From: Actinomycetospora sp. NBRC 106375 | GTDB taxonomy: Bacteria; Actinomycetota; Actinomycetes; Mycobacteriales; Pseudonocardiaceae | Assembly: GCF_030269665.1 (NCBI RefSeq) | Contig: NZ_BSTS01000018.1 | Span: forward strand, 1 to 64,000 | Length of the DNA: 64,000 nt | Direction: 5' to 3' | In this document: one piece after another, positions 7,075 through 16,552 of the stretch | Layout of the letters: each line of letters opens with the position of its first letter | Numbering within the stretch: position 1 is the stretch's first letter | Program-made: the position numbers and the translations under genes | The notes under the pieces: model-generated | What the model saw: the letters and a program-made list of their open reading frames with translations, nothing else | What the model was told of the DNA's origin: nothing | The model's database searches: none

Positions 7075-9833
7075 CCGGTCCCTGCGGGGCCGAGCGCCGC
7101 GGGGAGCTCCTTGCGCCCGGTGACACCGAGCTTGGTGAACACCTTGCGCAGGTGCCATTCCACGGTCCGCGGGCTGAGGAGCAGGTGAGCGCCGATCTCG
7201 GGGTTGCTGTGCCCCGCACCGGCCAGTCGGGCGATCTCTGCCTCCTGGGCGGAGAGGGTGTCGGACGGCTGCACGTCGGGACGGGACACCTTCTCACCCA
7301 CCGCAGCCAGCTCGTGACGCGCGCGGTCGGCGAAGGCGTGCATCCCGATCGCGCCGAGCATCTCGTGGGCGGTGCGCAAGGGCGCCCGGGCGTCGGCACG
7401 GCGACCTTCGCGGCGGAGCCACTCGCCGTGCAGCAGGTGGGTACGGGCGAGCTCGGGGCGCACCCCCGTCCGCGACAACCTCGCGACCGCCTCCTGGTAG
7501 AGGCTCTCGGCCTCCCGGCCGGCGCCGAGCAGCGCGCGTGAGCGTGCCTGCATCCCGAGTGCCCAGTCGCTCCCCGATGCCTCGGTGGCCTCGACGAGCC
7601 GCTCGAGCCCGTCGTGGGCCCGATCGGGACGTCCGCACCTGACCGCGGCCTCGACGAGCTCGCTGACGCACCACGTCGACACGAACAGCTCCGGTGTGTC
7701 CTCGCTGGCATCCTGTGCCGCGACCAGCGCCTCGTCGTAGCGCCCGAGACCGTTGCCCAGGATCGCCTGCGACCACCGCGCGTACTGGACGGCGATGCCC
7801 TGCCCTCCGGCCGTGGCCTCCCGGACGGTGCCCTCGATCAGGGGCACGGCCTCGGCCTCCCGCCCCCTCATGCCGGCGACCAGCAGCGCGCCGTAGGGCG
7901 CGTGCCGGGTGCCCGTCGCCTCGGTGACCGCGCCGGCCTCGGCCGCCAGCGATGCCGCCCGTCGCAGGTCTCCACCCAGCGCCACCGCCTGCGCGAGGAC
8001 GTTGGTCCCGGACGCGAGCACGCTCAGCGCGCCCGTGCCGCGGGCGACCGCCACCTCGTGCGCCGTGATGGCGAGGCACCTGTCGTAGTCCCACACCATC
8101 ACGGCCGCCGCGGTCGCGAGCCATCCCCAGCGCAGCACCTCGTCGACGGTGGCCTCGCTGCTGTCGAAGCCCGCGACCGCTCGCGCCAGAACGGGTGCCG
8201 CGGCGCGCCGCCCGGCGGTGACGGCCAGGGAGAACCCCTCGAGCAGGAGGTCGGCGGGGCGAGGGGAACTAGCGGTCCGCGGTGCGGCCAGCGCCTGCCG
8301 CGAGATCTGCGAGAGGCTCACCTCGTGGGCGAGCGGTCCGGCGTAGAGCGCCGCCCCCCAGGCGTCGAGGTAGGTCTCGAGGGCGAGGCGCGGATGGAGC
8401 GGCTCCAGCGTCCCGGCCGCCCGGAGCAGCATCGCCGGCCCGTCACCGCCCCGACCCCGCAGGTAGGTCGCCTGCGCCCGCAGGACACCGGATCGCGCAC
8501 GCGCCAGCTCGTCGAGGGGTCCGGCCTCGGCCGTGGCCAGGAGCTCGACGGTCGCCTCGAAGGCCCCGGCCTGGACGCTGACCTCGGCGGCGATCAGTGC
8601 GCGCTCGGCACGACGCTCGGGGTCGCTGGTCAGGGCGGACGAGCGCTGCAGGAAGGCCGCGGCCGCAGCCAGCCCGCCTCGCGTCCGCGCCCGCTCCGCC
8701 GAACGCTCCAGTTCCGTGGCGATGTCGTCGTCGTGGCCGACCGTGGCCGCCGCGAGGTGCCACGCGCGGCGATCGGGGGCGGCGTCGCGGTCGGTGACCT
8801 CGGCCAGCGCGAGGTGCACCGCTCGACGTTCCGCCGCGTCCGCGGCTCGGTAGACGGCGGAGCGCACGAGGGGGTGACGGAACGTCACACGCTCGCCGAT
8901 CGTGAGCAGGCCGTCCGTCTCCGGGCTGTCGGCCGTCGACACCGCCAGGCCCAGCCGCTCGGCGGCCCGCCACAGCAGCAGGGGGTCGCCGAGGGGCTCG
9001 GCCGCCGCGATCAGCAGGAGCGAGCGCACGTCCGGAGAGAGCGGCTCGACGCTGCGACGGAAGCCCTCCTCGATCCGGCCGGCGACGCCGTGCGAGCCGG
9101 ACAGCCCGAAGCCGCCGGCCAGCTCGTCGAAGGTCACTCGCCGTGGCAGCTCGACGAGCGCCAGCGGGTTGCCGCGCGCCTCGGCCACGATGCGCTCGCG
9201 CACCCTCTCGTCCAGCGGACCGGTGAGGACGGACGCGAGCAGGGCTCTCGCATCGTCGTCGCGCAGGCCCTCGAGGATCAGCGCGGGCGAGCTCGCCAGG
9301 TACTGCTCGTCACTGGGCTCCCGCATCGCGACCAGCAGGAGGACGGCCTCGGCGGCGAGGCGACGGGCGACGAAGGCGAGCACCTCCGCCGAGGCCCGGT
9401 CCAGCCACTGCGCGTCGTCGACGACGCAGATCAACGGCCGCTCGGCCGCCACCTCGGAGAGCAGGGTCAGGACGGCGAGTCCGACGAGCAGGCGATCCGG
9501 GGTGTCGCCCGTCCGCAGTCCGAACGCGACCCCGAGCGCGTCCGCCTGGGGTTCCGGGAGCCGCGTGAGGCCGTCGAGGAACGGCGCACAGAGCTGGTGC
9601 AGACCGGCGAAGGGCAGCTCCATCTCCGACTCGACGCCCGCCACACGCGCGACCCGGCAGCCCGACGCGTGCCGACAGAGGTGGTCGAGCAGCGCTGTCT
9701 TGCCCATCCCCGGCGCCCCGCGCAGCACCAGGACCCCGCTCTGCCCGGCCCGGACCCCTGCGAGCAGGCGATCGAGGTGGTCGCGCTCGCGGCGCCGGCC
9801 ACGCAGCTCGGGAGGGGCGTCACCTCCCCGCAT
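7065..9833 (-). CDS. LAL-type LuxR transcriptional regulator 1
   Basis: 922 residues. An N-terminal AAA/STAND ATPase carries Walker A GAPGMGKT (residues 39-46) and Walker B LICVVDDAQWLD (about 140). A long helical repeat region of about 600 residues follows, then a C-terminal LuxR helix-turn-helix (LSAQEAEIARLAGAGHSNPE..SPRTVEWHLRKVF). Large ATP-binding LuxR regulators activate transcription after inducer and ATP binding. The stop overlaps the end of the convergent SnoaL-like gene. A second LAL of nearly the same length lies directly upstream on the same strand. Confidence 0.9.
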   Translation of the reverse strand: MRGGDAPPELRGRRRERDHLDRLLAGVRAGQSGVLVLRGAPGMGKTALLDHLCRHASGCRVARVAGVESEMELPFAGLHQLCAPFLDGLTRLPEPQADALGVAFGLRTGDTPDRLLVGLAVLTLLSEVAAERPLICVVDDAQWLDRASAEVLAFVARRLAAEAVLLLVAMREPSDEQYLASSPALILEGLRDDDARALLASVLTGPLDERVRERIVAEARGNPLALVELPRRVTFDELAGGFGLSGSHGVAGRIEEGFRRSVEPLSPDVRSLLLIAAAEPLGDPLLLWRAAERLGLAVSTADSPETDGLLTIGERVTFRHPLVRSAVYRAADAAERRAVHLALAEVTDRDAAPDRRAWHLAAATVGHDDDIATELERSAERARTRGGLAAAAAFLQRSSALTSDPERRAERALIAAEVSVQAGAFEATVELLATAEAGPLDELARARSGVLRAQATYLRGRGGDGPAMLLRAAGTLEPLHPRLALETYLDAWGAALYAGPLAHEVSLSQISRQALAAPRTASSPRPADLLLEGFSLAVTAGRRAAAPVLARAVAGFDSSEATVDEVLRWGWLATAAAVMVWDYDRCLAITAHEVAVARGTGALSVLASGTNVLAQAVALGGDLRRAASLAAEAGAVTEATGTRHAPYGALLVAGMRGREAEAVPLIEGTVREATAGGQGIAVQYARWSQAILGNGLGRYDEALVAAQDASEDTPELFVSTWCVSELVEAAVRCGRPDRAHDGLERLVEATEASGSDWALGMQARSRALLGAGREAESLYQEAVARLSRTGVRPELARTHLLHGEWLRREGRRADARAPLRTAHEMLGAIGMHAFADRARHELAAVGEKVSRPDVQPSDTLSAQEAEIARLAGAGHSNPEIGAHLLLSPRTVEWHLRKVFTKLGVTGRKELPAALGPAGTGHP

Positions 9834-9906
9834 GGCGGCAGGCTAGCGCGTCCGGGAGGGCCGTGACCGGTGCTCGCGCGTCCGTCGGTGACGGCGACGG
9901 CCCGGC

Positions 9907-12681
9907 TCAGCGGGCGGGGACGAGCGCTGCGGCATCGACCGCGTGGCGCAGCTCCCTCCGCGAGCCGACGCCGAGCTTGGAGAACACCTTGCGCAGGTGC
10001 CACTCCACGGTGCGAGGGCTGATGAACAGCTGGCCACCGATCTCCGGGTTCGTGTACCCGGCCACCGCGAGGCGAGCGATGTGCCGTTCCTGGTCGGTCA
10101 GCTCGGTGGTCGCCGCGACCGTCCGCTTGCGCACCGTCTCCCCCGTGGCCAGCAGTTCGTGACGGGCACGCTCGGCGAACGCCTCGGCGCCCATCGCGGC
10201 GAGCATCTCGTGGGCGAGGCGCAGTTCCCGCCGGGCGTCGACCCGTCGGTGCTCCCGCCGCAACCATTCGCCGTAGACGAGGTGGGCCCGAGCGAGCGCG
10301 GATCGGACCCGGGTACGTCCGAGGTGATCGATCGCCTTCCGGTAGGCACGCTCGGCCGCCTCTCCCTCCGCCAGCAGCGCGCGGGCCCGAGCCGCGGTCC
10401 CGAGCGCCCAATCGGTCGCGCAGGCGTCGGCCATCTGCGTGAGTCGACGCGCGGCACAGGCGGCACGTTCGGGCTTGCCGGTCCTGGCGGCGGCTTCGAC
10501 CAGCTCGACCATGGACCAGTTGGCCAGGCCGAGCTCCTCGGGATACTCGCTGCCGCGCTCTGCGGCTGCGAGCGCCGCTTCGTACTGGCCCGATCCGTTG
10601 TGCAGCAGTGCGGTCGCCCAGGCGACGGCCGTCAACCACTGCCCCTCGCCGCGCGCGGTGGTCTCAGGTGTCGCGGCAGCAGCGAGCTCCTCGGTCCTGG
10701 ACTTCTCGCCTCGCCACGCAGCGACGACGAGGGCGCCGTAGGGAGCGGAGGTGGCGCCCGTCGCCTCCGCGATGGCCTGACCCTCCTCGGCCATCGCGAC
10801 GGCGCTCGACACGTCACCGGCGAACAGCCGCTCCGCCAGGCGCAGGTTCAGGCCCACGGGCAGCACGCTGAACGTGCCGCGGTCGCGGGCCAGGTCCGTC
10901 AGCAACCGGGACAGCACGTGCCAGCTCTCGTCGTCCCACATGTCGTGGGACACCCGGCTGACCAGTGGGAGCCAGCGCAGGAGCATGTCGGTACGGACCT
11001 CGGTGTCCCGGAACGCGTGCAGCGCCGTGCGCAAGCTCGGCGCGCCGGCGGCGTAGCCGTCGCTGATCAGGCGCGCCAGGCCGTCGAGCAGAGGTGTGCA
11101 GGCGTCTGGCCGGCGCGTCGTCGGCGGCGCCGCTCCCACGGCAGCGGCCACGTCCCGCACCCGGCCCGACGACGCGAGCCGGCCGGCCCTCAGGGCGGAG
11201 TAGAAGGCGTCGCGGTAGGTCTCGCGAGCCAGGTCGACGTCCAGCGTCTGCAGGCGCTCGGCCGCGTGGAGGAGACCGGCCGCCCGGTCCGGGGCCGACG
11301 CGGTGGTGATGTGGGCCCGCAGGAGGTCCGCGCGTGCGGCGGCCGTCTCGTCCCGCGGACCCGCTTCGGCGATGGCGAGCAGCCGGAGGGCGCGGTCCGG
11401 TGCGCCCGCGTGGTACTTCGCCTGGGCGGCGGCGAGCGCCCGCGCGCTGCGCCGCGCCGGGTCGGGGGTGATCTCGGCGGCGCGCTCGCGGAAGGCCGCC
11501 GCCGCGGCCACGCCACCACGGGCTCGGGCACGGTCGGCCGACTGCTCGAGCTCGGCGGCGACGTCCTCGTCCAGTCCGAGGGTGGCCTGGGACCGGTGCC
11601 AGGCGCGGCGGTCGGGATCGTCAGGGTCGGTCGCGTCGGCCAGGGCCCGGTGGGCGTTGCGTCGTTCCTGCGGTGGCGCGGACCGGTAGGCCGTGGAGCG
11701 CGCGAGCGGGTGGCAGAAGCGCATGTCGCTGCCGGCTCCGATGAGCCCCTCGGCGGCGGCCGGTTCGGCGGCCTCCGGGGTGATGCCCCAGCGGTCGGCC
11801 GCCCGCCGGACGAGCGCGGCGTCCTGGCCCGACTCGGCAGCGGCGAGCAGCAGGAGACGTCTCGTCGCGGCGGGCAGGGTCTCCAGGCGGCGGCGAAGGC
11901 TCTCCACGATCCGCCCCGACACGGCGCGGGCCGGAGCGCCGGCCAGGCCGAGCCCCCCGGCCACCTGCTCCGGTGTCGACCCGCGCACCACCTCGAGCAG
12001 GGCCAGCGGATTGCCGCGCGTCTCGGCGACGATCCGGCTGCGCACCTGCTCGTCCAGCGGCCCGGTGACGACGCCGTCCAGCAGGGCACGCGCCTCCGTG
12101 TCGGACAGGCCGTCCACCACGATGTCGGGCAACCCGGCGAGCTCGGGTTCGTCGCTGGGCTCCCGCACCGCGAAGACGAGGGCAAGGGCGTCGGCGTCCA
12201 CCCGGCGTGCCGCGAAGGCGAGCGCCTGCAGCGACGCCCGGTCCAGCCACTGGGCGTCGTCGATCACGCAGATGAGCGACTGGTCGCCCGCCGCCTCGGC
12301 CAGCAGACTCAGTACGGCCAGCCCGATCAGGAAGCGGTCGGGCGGAGGACCGGCCAGCATCCCGAACGCGGTCCGGAGCGCATCTCGTTGGGGCCCGGGG
12401 AGGCGGTCGAGCCGGTCCAGATCCGGGGCGCAGAGCTGGTGCAGGCCGGCAAAGGCGATCTCCATCTCCGACTCGACGCCCGACGCCCGGGCGATGCGGC
12501 ATCCCGGTGCGCGCGCGGCGAGGTGCTGCAGCAGGGCGGTCTTGCCCACACCCGCCTCGCCGCGCACGACGAGCGCGGTGCTCCGCCCCTCGCGGAGGTG
12601 GCTCACGAGATCGTCGAGGGCATCGAGCTCCCGGCGACGGCCCACCAACCGGCCCCGCGACGGCTCCACCTCGTCGGGCAT
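9907..12681 (-). CDS. LAL-type LuxR transcriptional regulator 2
   Basis: 924 residues. Start ATG at 12681 (MPDEVEPSRGRLVGRRREL) with GGAG eight bases upstream. The open frame extends further but the added part is low-complexity. Walker A GEAGVGKT is at 41-48 and Walker B LICVIDDAQWLD near 140. The C-terminal LuxR HTH (LTDQERHIARLAVAGYTNPE..SPRTVEWHLRKVF) is almost the same as in the neighbour at 7065-9833. Tandem LAL paralogues usually reflect duplication; targets are not evident. 73 bases separate the two genes. Confidence 0.9.
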   Translation of the reverse strand: MPDEVEPSRGRLVGRRRELDALDDLVSHLREGRSTALVVRGEAGVGKTALLQHLAARAPGCRIARASGVESEMEIAFAGLHQLCAPDLDRLDRLPGPQRDALRTAFGMLAGPPPDRFLIGLAVLSLLAEAAGDQSLICVIDDAQWLDRASLQALAFAARRVDADALALVFAVREPSDEPELAGLPDIVVDGLSDTEARALLDGVVTGPLDEQVRSRIVAETRGNPLALLEVVRGSTPEQVAGGLGLAGAPARAVSGRIVESLRRRLETLPAATRRLLLLAAAESGQDAALVRRAADRWGITPEAAEPAAAEGLIGAGSDMRFCHPLARSTAYRSAPPQERRNAHRALADATDPDDPDRRAWHRSQATLGLDEDVAAELEQSADRARARGGVAAAAAFRERAAEITPDPARRSARALAAAQAKYHAGAPDRALRLLAIAEAGPRDETAAARADLLRAHITTASAPDRAAGLLHAAERLQTLDVDLARETYRDAFYSALRAGRLASSGRVRDVAAAVGAAPPTTRRPDACTPLLDGLARLISDGYAAGAPSLRTALHAFRDTEVRTDMLLRWLPLVSRVSHDMWDDESWHVLSRLLTDLARDRGTFSVLPVGLNLRLAERLFAGDVSSAVAMAEEGQAIAEATGATSAPYGALVVAAWRGEKSRTEELAAAATPETTARGEGQWLTAVAWATALLHNGSGQYEAALAAAERGSEYPEELGLANWSMVELVEAAARTGKPERAACAARRLTQMADACATDWALGTAARARALLAEGEAAERAYRKAIDHLGRTRVRSALARAHLVYGEWLRREHRRVDARRELRLAHEMLAAMGAEAFAERARHELLATGETVRKRTVAATTELTDQERHIARLAVAGYTNPEIGGQLFISPRTVEWHLRKVFSKLGVGSRRELRHAVDAAALVPAR

Positions 12682-12872
12682 CTCAGTCACTCCGCCCGCT
12701 CGCGACGGCGCCCACCGTCGGCTCGGCGACGTGCCCGCCGGTGCGACGACCCGTGGCGATGGTAGCCACCCGGGCGACCGTCGACCGTCGGTCGCCGCCG
12801 CGTGGTACGACGGGGCCCGCCGCGCGGCGGGCGGGGGCCGATCGCCCGATGACAGGGGCGGTGCCGCGCTGC

Positions 12873-13355
12873 TCATGGCGTCCTCCATCGTTCCTGTGGG
12901 GCTTCGTGCTGCAGAGCTGCCGCCGTAGGCCGGCTCGCGACCTCCTGCAGCAGCCAGCCGTTCCCGTCCGGATCGGCGAAGGAGGCGAAGGAGGCATAGC
13001 TTCGGCGGCCTGGATCCAGGCCGGGAACACGCTCCCGGTGCCCGCCGTGGTGGAAGACCCCGCCGCCGTCGTGGAACACCTCGCTGACCTCGGCCCCCCG
13101 CTCCTGCAGGTCGGCACGAGCGGCTTCGATGTCGACGACGACCAGGTGGAGGCCCTGGGCGGTGCCGGGGACGGCGGTGGTGATGCCGCTACCGAAGGCG
13201 ATCGAGCACCGGGACCCCGGCGGGGTGATCTGGACGAACCGCAGCTCGTCGCCGCTGGTGTCGCCGTCGAGCCGCCACCCCAGACGCGTGTAGAACGCCT
13301 TGGCCCGGTCTACATCGGTGACCGGCACGACGACGACCTCGAGCCCCATGTCCAT
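12873..13355 (-). CDS. glyoxalase/VOC-family protein (paralogue of 3758-4369)
   Basis: 160 residues starting MDMGLEVVVVPVTDVDRAKAF, with GGGAG upstream of ATG 13355. It has the standard VOC halves: LGLHLVV-like GLHLVVVDIEAARADL in the centre and SFADPDGNGWLLQEV near residue 135. FHDGGGVFHHGG parallels FHDAGGLFHHAG of the first copy. It lies 191 bases upstream of LAL regulator 2 and is transcribed the same way, so it could be in the same unit. Substrate unknown. Confidence 0.8.
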   Translation of the reverse strand: MDMGLEVVVVPVTDVDRAKAFYTRLGWRLDGDTSGDELRFVQITPPGSRCSIAFGSGITTAVPGTAQGLHLVVVDIEAARADLQERGAEVSEVFHDGGGVFHHGGHRERVPGLDPGRRSYASFASFADPDGNGWLLQEVASRPTAAALQHEAPQERWRTP

Positions 13356-13554
13356 CAGGTCAGCTCCCGACTGCGGCCCCGGTCCGCCCGGCCCGTCCCG
13401 AGCGATGTCGCGACGAGCATCGCGCCACCCGATGACCCTCGCGCCCGTGAGACACCCTGGCCTGCGTCGCGGACGCGTGTTCGGTGCCCACCAGGGACGG
13501 GGCCAGTGCGTTGTACTGGGGCGAGCGGCCTCCGCCGACATCACCGTCGACACC

Positions 13555-15585
13555 ATGACGAACGGCGGGACGGACAGCCTGACCCTGGCCTCGACGTGGC
13601 GAGCGGTCGTGGGCTCGACGATCGACGACGGGCTGCTGACCTGGCCGCCCGACGTGTTCGCCCTGACCGACGTCCTCCTGCACCGGTCGGAGGCGTTCCG
13701 CTTCACCCTCGGCCCACCGGGCGAGTGGCCTCCCGCGGGCAGCCCCGGCTGGGCCGAGGAGGTCGAGCGTGCGGCCACCCTGTGGCGAACGGCCGCGGAG
13801 CGATCCGACGCGCCCCCCGATCTCGTGGTCGAGGCGTGGCACCTCATCGCGCGACACGCCGACGTGCCCCTCGAGCACCTGGCCCAGGGACGCGAACCCG
13901 TGGTGTGCGAGGCGCTGCTGACGTTGCACGCCGTCGCCGACGAGGCGTGCGCCGGCCTCGGAGTCGCTCTGGACAGCAGCGACGCCGACGCCGGGGTGTA
14001 CCGGGCACGCGGGCGGGAGCTGCTGGTCAGAACGGGATCGATGGCTCGTCTCGACCCGCACCTGCTACGGGTGCTGCCCAAGGTGCGGACGCCCCCGACG
14101 GGGCGGGCGGCGCACTCCCGCTACGCCTGCGTGCAGGACGGGGTCCCCGACGCGTGCTGGCACAAGGTCCCGGCCCGTCACCGCGGCAGCGACGTGCGCT
14201 CCGAGTTCGCCCGGATCCTGCTGCTGCCCTGGCCGCTGCGTGTCCGGGCCTCCGACTTCCGGCCGGCCGACGGCGGCGTCCGGCGACCGGACCGGGAGCC
14301 CTACGCCTTCTTCGAGTTCGCACCCCGAGAGGCCCTCGACCTCGACCTCCTCGACCGGGTGCTCACTTCCGCCCGGGACGAGGCCGGCGGGGTGGACGTC
14401 GTCTACCTGCCCGAGAGCGCCGTCGATGCCACCGAGATCGCGGGCCTCGAGGCCCTGCTCCACCGCCACGGGGTCGTGTTCCTGCAGGCCGGGGTCCGTG
14501 AGCACTCCCCCGACCCGACTCGGTTCCCCGGCAGCGCGATCCACATCGGGATCAACCCGTTGCTCGAGAAGGGCGCCTCGCGCACCGACGAGCCGGCACC
14601 GCCCTGGTGGCACATCCGACAGGGCAAGCACCACCGCTGGTCACTCGACCGCGCCCAGATCGACCAGTACCACCTGGGAGGGCAGCTGCACCCCCAGGTG
14701 CGCTGGTGGGAGGCGGTCGACGTCCCACGCCAGGCGGTCCAGTTCGTGGAGGTCGCCGAGCTCACGCTCGCCTGCTTGGTCTGCGAGGACCTCGCCCAGA
14801 ACGACGACGTCGCCGAGCTCATCCGGGCGGTCGGCCCCACCATCGTCTTCCCCGCGTTGCTCGACGGACCCCAGCTGGGCTCGCGGTGGGCGTCGCGCTA
14901 CGCCAGCGGCCTGGCCGACGACCCCGGCTCGGCCGTGCTGACGCTGACGTCCTACGGCATGGTCGCGCGCTCCCGCCCCAACGACCGGGCCGTGGCACCC
15001 GTCGTCGCGTTGTGGAAGGACTCGACCGGCGGCTTCCACGAGATCCCCCTCGAGGCCGGCGCCCACGCCGTCCTCCTGACCGTGTGCATGGACCGCGCGA
15101 CCCGGCGCAGCGCCGACGGCCGAGCACCCGCGAACAACGGAACGGAGTGCTTCGCTGCCGCGATCCACCAGGTCCGGGCACGGGCCGCGGGAGCGGACTC
15201 GCGCCCGCCGGCGGCCGGCTCCGCCGCGTCGGCCGCCTCGGCCGCGCTCGACGTCCACGAGCTCACCGTCCTCACCTGCTGGGCCGAAGCGGTCGCCGAA
15301 GCCCTCGCCTACGCGCCGGAGCGCACCGCCGGGGTGGTGGCGGAGGCCCGCGCGGACGCCGCGTGGCGCAAGGAGCTCGGACTCGAGCCGCCCACGCCCC
15401 GGCTGGACGAGGCGATCACCGACATGGCCTCCCTCCTCGCGGAAGCGGCCGCCCGAGGCGAGCCGACACGTGGCGCGCTGATCGCCGTGGCCGAGCGCGC
15501 GCCGTCGGACACCTCGCCGATCGCGCGCCTGGTCCGGCGAGTCCTGATCGCCATGGTCGAGGAACGGTCCACCCGCCTGACCTGA
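13555..15585 (+). CDS. large nitrilase-superfamily (carbon-nitrogen hydrolase) protein with unknown N- and C-terminal regions
   Basis: 676 residues, about twice the usual nitrilase length. The first ~215 residues match nothing I recognise. From about 220 a C-N-hydrolase-like domain is visible with a plausible Glu-Lys-Cys triad: E287 in VVYLPESAV, K358 in IRQGKHHRW and C410 in ACLVCEDLAQ. A helical C-terminal tail of about 150 residues follows. The CEDL form of the nucleophile motif resembles the nitrilase domain fused to some defence reverse transcriptases, but no reverse transcriptase is here. The start at 13555 has no good ribosome site, so the N-terminus is uncertain. Reaction unknown (amide or nitrile C-N hydrolysis expected). 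Confidence 0.6.
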   Translation: MTNGGTDSLTLASTWRAVVGSTIDDGLLTWPPDVFALTDVLLHRSEAFRFTLGPPGEWPPAGSPGWAEEVERAATLWRTAAERSDAPPDLVVEAWHLIARHADVPLEHLAQGREPVVCEALLTLHAVADEACAGLGVALDSSDADAGVYRARGRELLVRTGSMARLDPHLLRVLPKVRTPPTGRAAHSRYACVQDGVPDACWHKVPARHRGSDVRSEFARILLLPWPLRVRASDFRPADGGVRRPDREPYAFFEFAPREALDLDLLDRVLTSARDEAGGVDVVYLPESAVDATEIAGLEALLHRHGVVFLQAGVREHSPDPTRFPGSAIHIGINPLLEKGASRTDEPAPPWWHIRQGKHHRWSLDRAQIDQYHLGGQLHPQVRWWEAVDVPRQAVQFVEVAELTLACLVCEDLAQNDDVAELIRAVGPTIVFPALLDGPQLGSRWASRYASGLADDPGSAVLTLTSYGMVARSRPNDRAVAPVVALWKDSTGGFHEIPLEAGAHAVLLTVCMDRATRRSADGRAPANNGTECFAAAIHQVRARAAGADSRPPAAGSAASAASAALDVHELTVLTCWAEAVAEALAYAPERTAGVVAEARADAAWRKELGLEPPTPRLDEAITDMASLLAEAAARGEPTRGALIAVAERAPSDTSPIARLVRRVLIAMVEERSTRLT

Positions 15586-15657
15586 AGCACACCAGACATA
15601 GGGCGAGTGACCGGCCACATCGCCCACCCCACCCACCAACCGGCAAGGAGAAGACCC

Positions 15658-16500
15658 ATGTCCTTCGTGACCGTCGGCCGCGAGAACGGCGCCGACATCT
15701 CTCTGCACTACAACGACCACGGCAGCGGCCACCCGATCGTGCTGATCCACGGCTACCCCCTCGACGGCAACTCCTGGGAACGCCAGGAACGCGCCCTGCT
15801 CGAGGCCGGCTACCGCTGCATCAGCTACGACCGCCGCGGCTTCGGGGCCTCCAGCCAGCCGACTGCGGGCTATGACTACGACACCTTCGCCGCCGACCTC
15901 AAGGCGCTGCTCGACCACCTCGCCCTCGACCAGGACGTGGTGCTGGCCGGCTTCTCGATGGGCACCGGCGAAGTCACCCGATATCTCGGCGCCTACGGCT
16001 CGTCCGGAGTGTCCAAAGCGATCATGCTCGGCGTGATCCCGCCGTTCCTGCTCCAGACCGGCGACAACCCCCGAGGCGTGCCCGGCGAGGTCTTCGACGG
16101 AATCAAGGCCGCCATTCTCGCCGACCGGTACGCCTACTTCGACGAGTTCTTCACCGACTTCTACAACACCGACGTCCTGGCCCCGAAGCGCATCGGCGAG
16201 GCGACGCTGCGCGCGAACTTCCAGACCGCGGCTCGGAGCGGCCCGTACGCGACCCTGGCCTGCGTCGACTCGTGGCTCAGCGACTTCCGCGCCGACCTGC
16301 CCCGCATCGACGTGCCGACCCTGGTCGTCCACGGGACCGCGGACCGGATCCTGCCGTTCGACGCGACCGCCGGCCGGCTCCGCGACGAGAAGCTGATCGC
16401 CGACCTGACCGTCGTCGAGATCCCCGACGGGCCCCACAACGTTGGCTGGACCTTCCCCGAGGAGGTCAACGCCGCGCTCCTCGACTTCCTCGCCCGCTGA
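15658..16500 (+). CDS. alpha/beta hydrolase, non-heme chloroperoxidase/arylesterase type
   Basis: 280 residues. Motifs are IVLIHGYPLDG, nucleophile elbow GFSMGTG (Ser about residue 101), acid in VVHGTADRILP and His in PDGPHNVGW near the C-terminus. The family includes cofactor-free haloperoxidases/perhydrolases and aryl esterases. AAGGAG sits seven bases before ATG 15658. It lies 72 bases after the nitrilase-like gene and 52 bases before the SDR gene, so the block 13555-18119 may be one transcript. Confidence 0.85.
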   Translation: MSFVTVGRENGADISLHYNDHGSGHPIVLIHGYPLDGNSWERQERALLEAGYRCISYDRRGFGASSQPTAGYDYDTFAADLKALLDHLALDQDVVLAGFSMGTGEVTRYLGAYGSSGVSKAIMLGVIPPFLLQTGDNPRGVPGEVFDGIKAAILADRYAYFDEFFTDFYNTDVLAPKRIGEATLRANFQTAARSGPYATLACVDSWLSDFRADLPRIDVPTLVVHGTADRILPFDATAGRLRDEKLIADLTVVEIPDGPHNVGWTFPEEVNAALLDFLAR

Positions 16501-16552
16501 GCGCACGTCGCGCGCCCGATCATATTTCGATTCTCGACATGAGGAGACGGAC

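Noticed and set aside
7614-12765. Plus-strand frames of 750 and 940 codons across the LAL genes
   Set aside because: Pure antisense of the two LuxR-type genes, with repetitive Arg/Gly/Pro composition and no motif.
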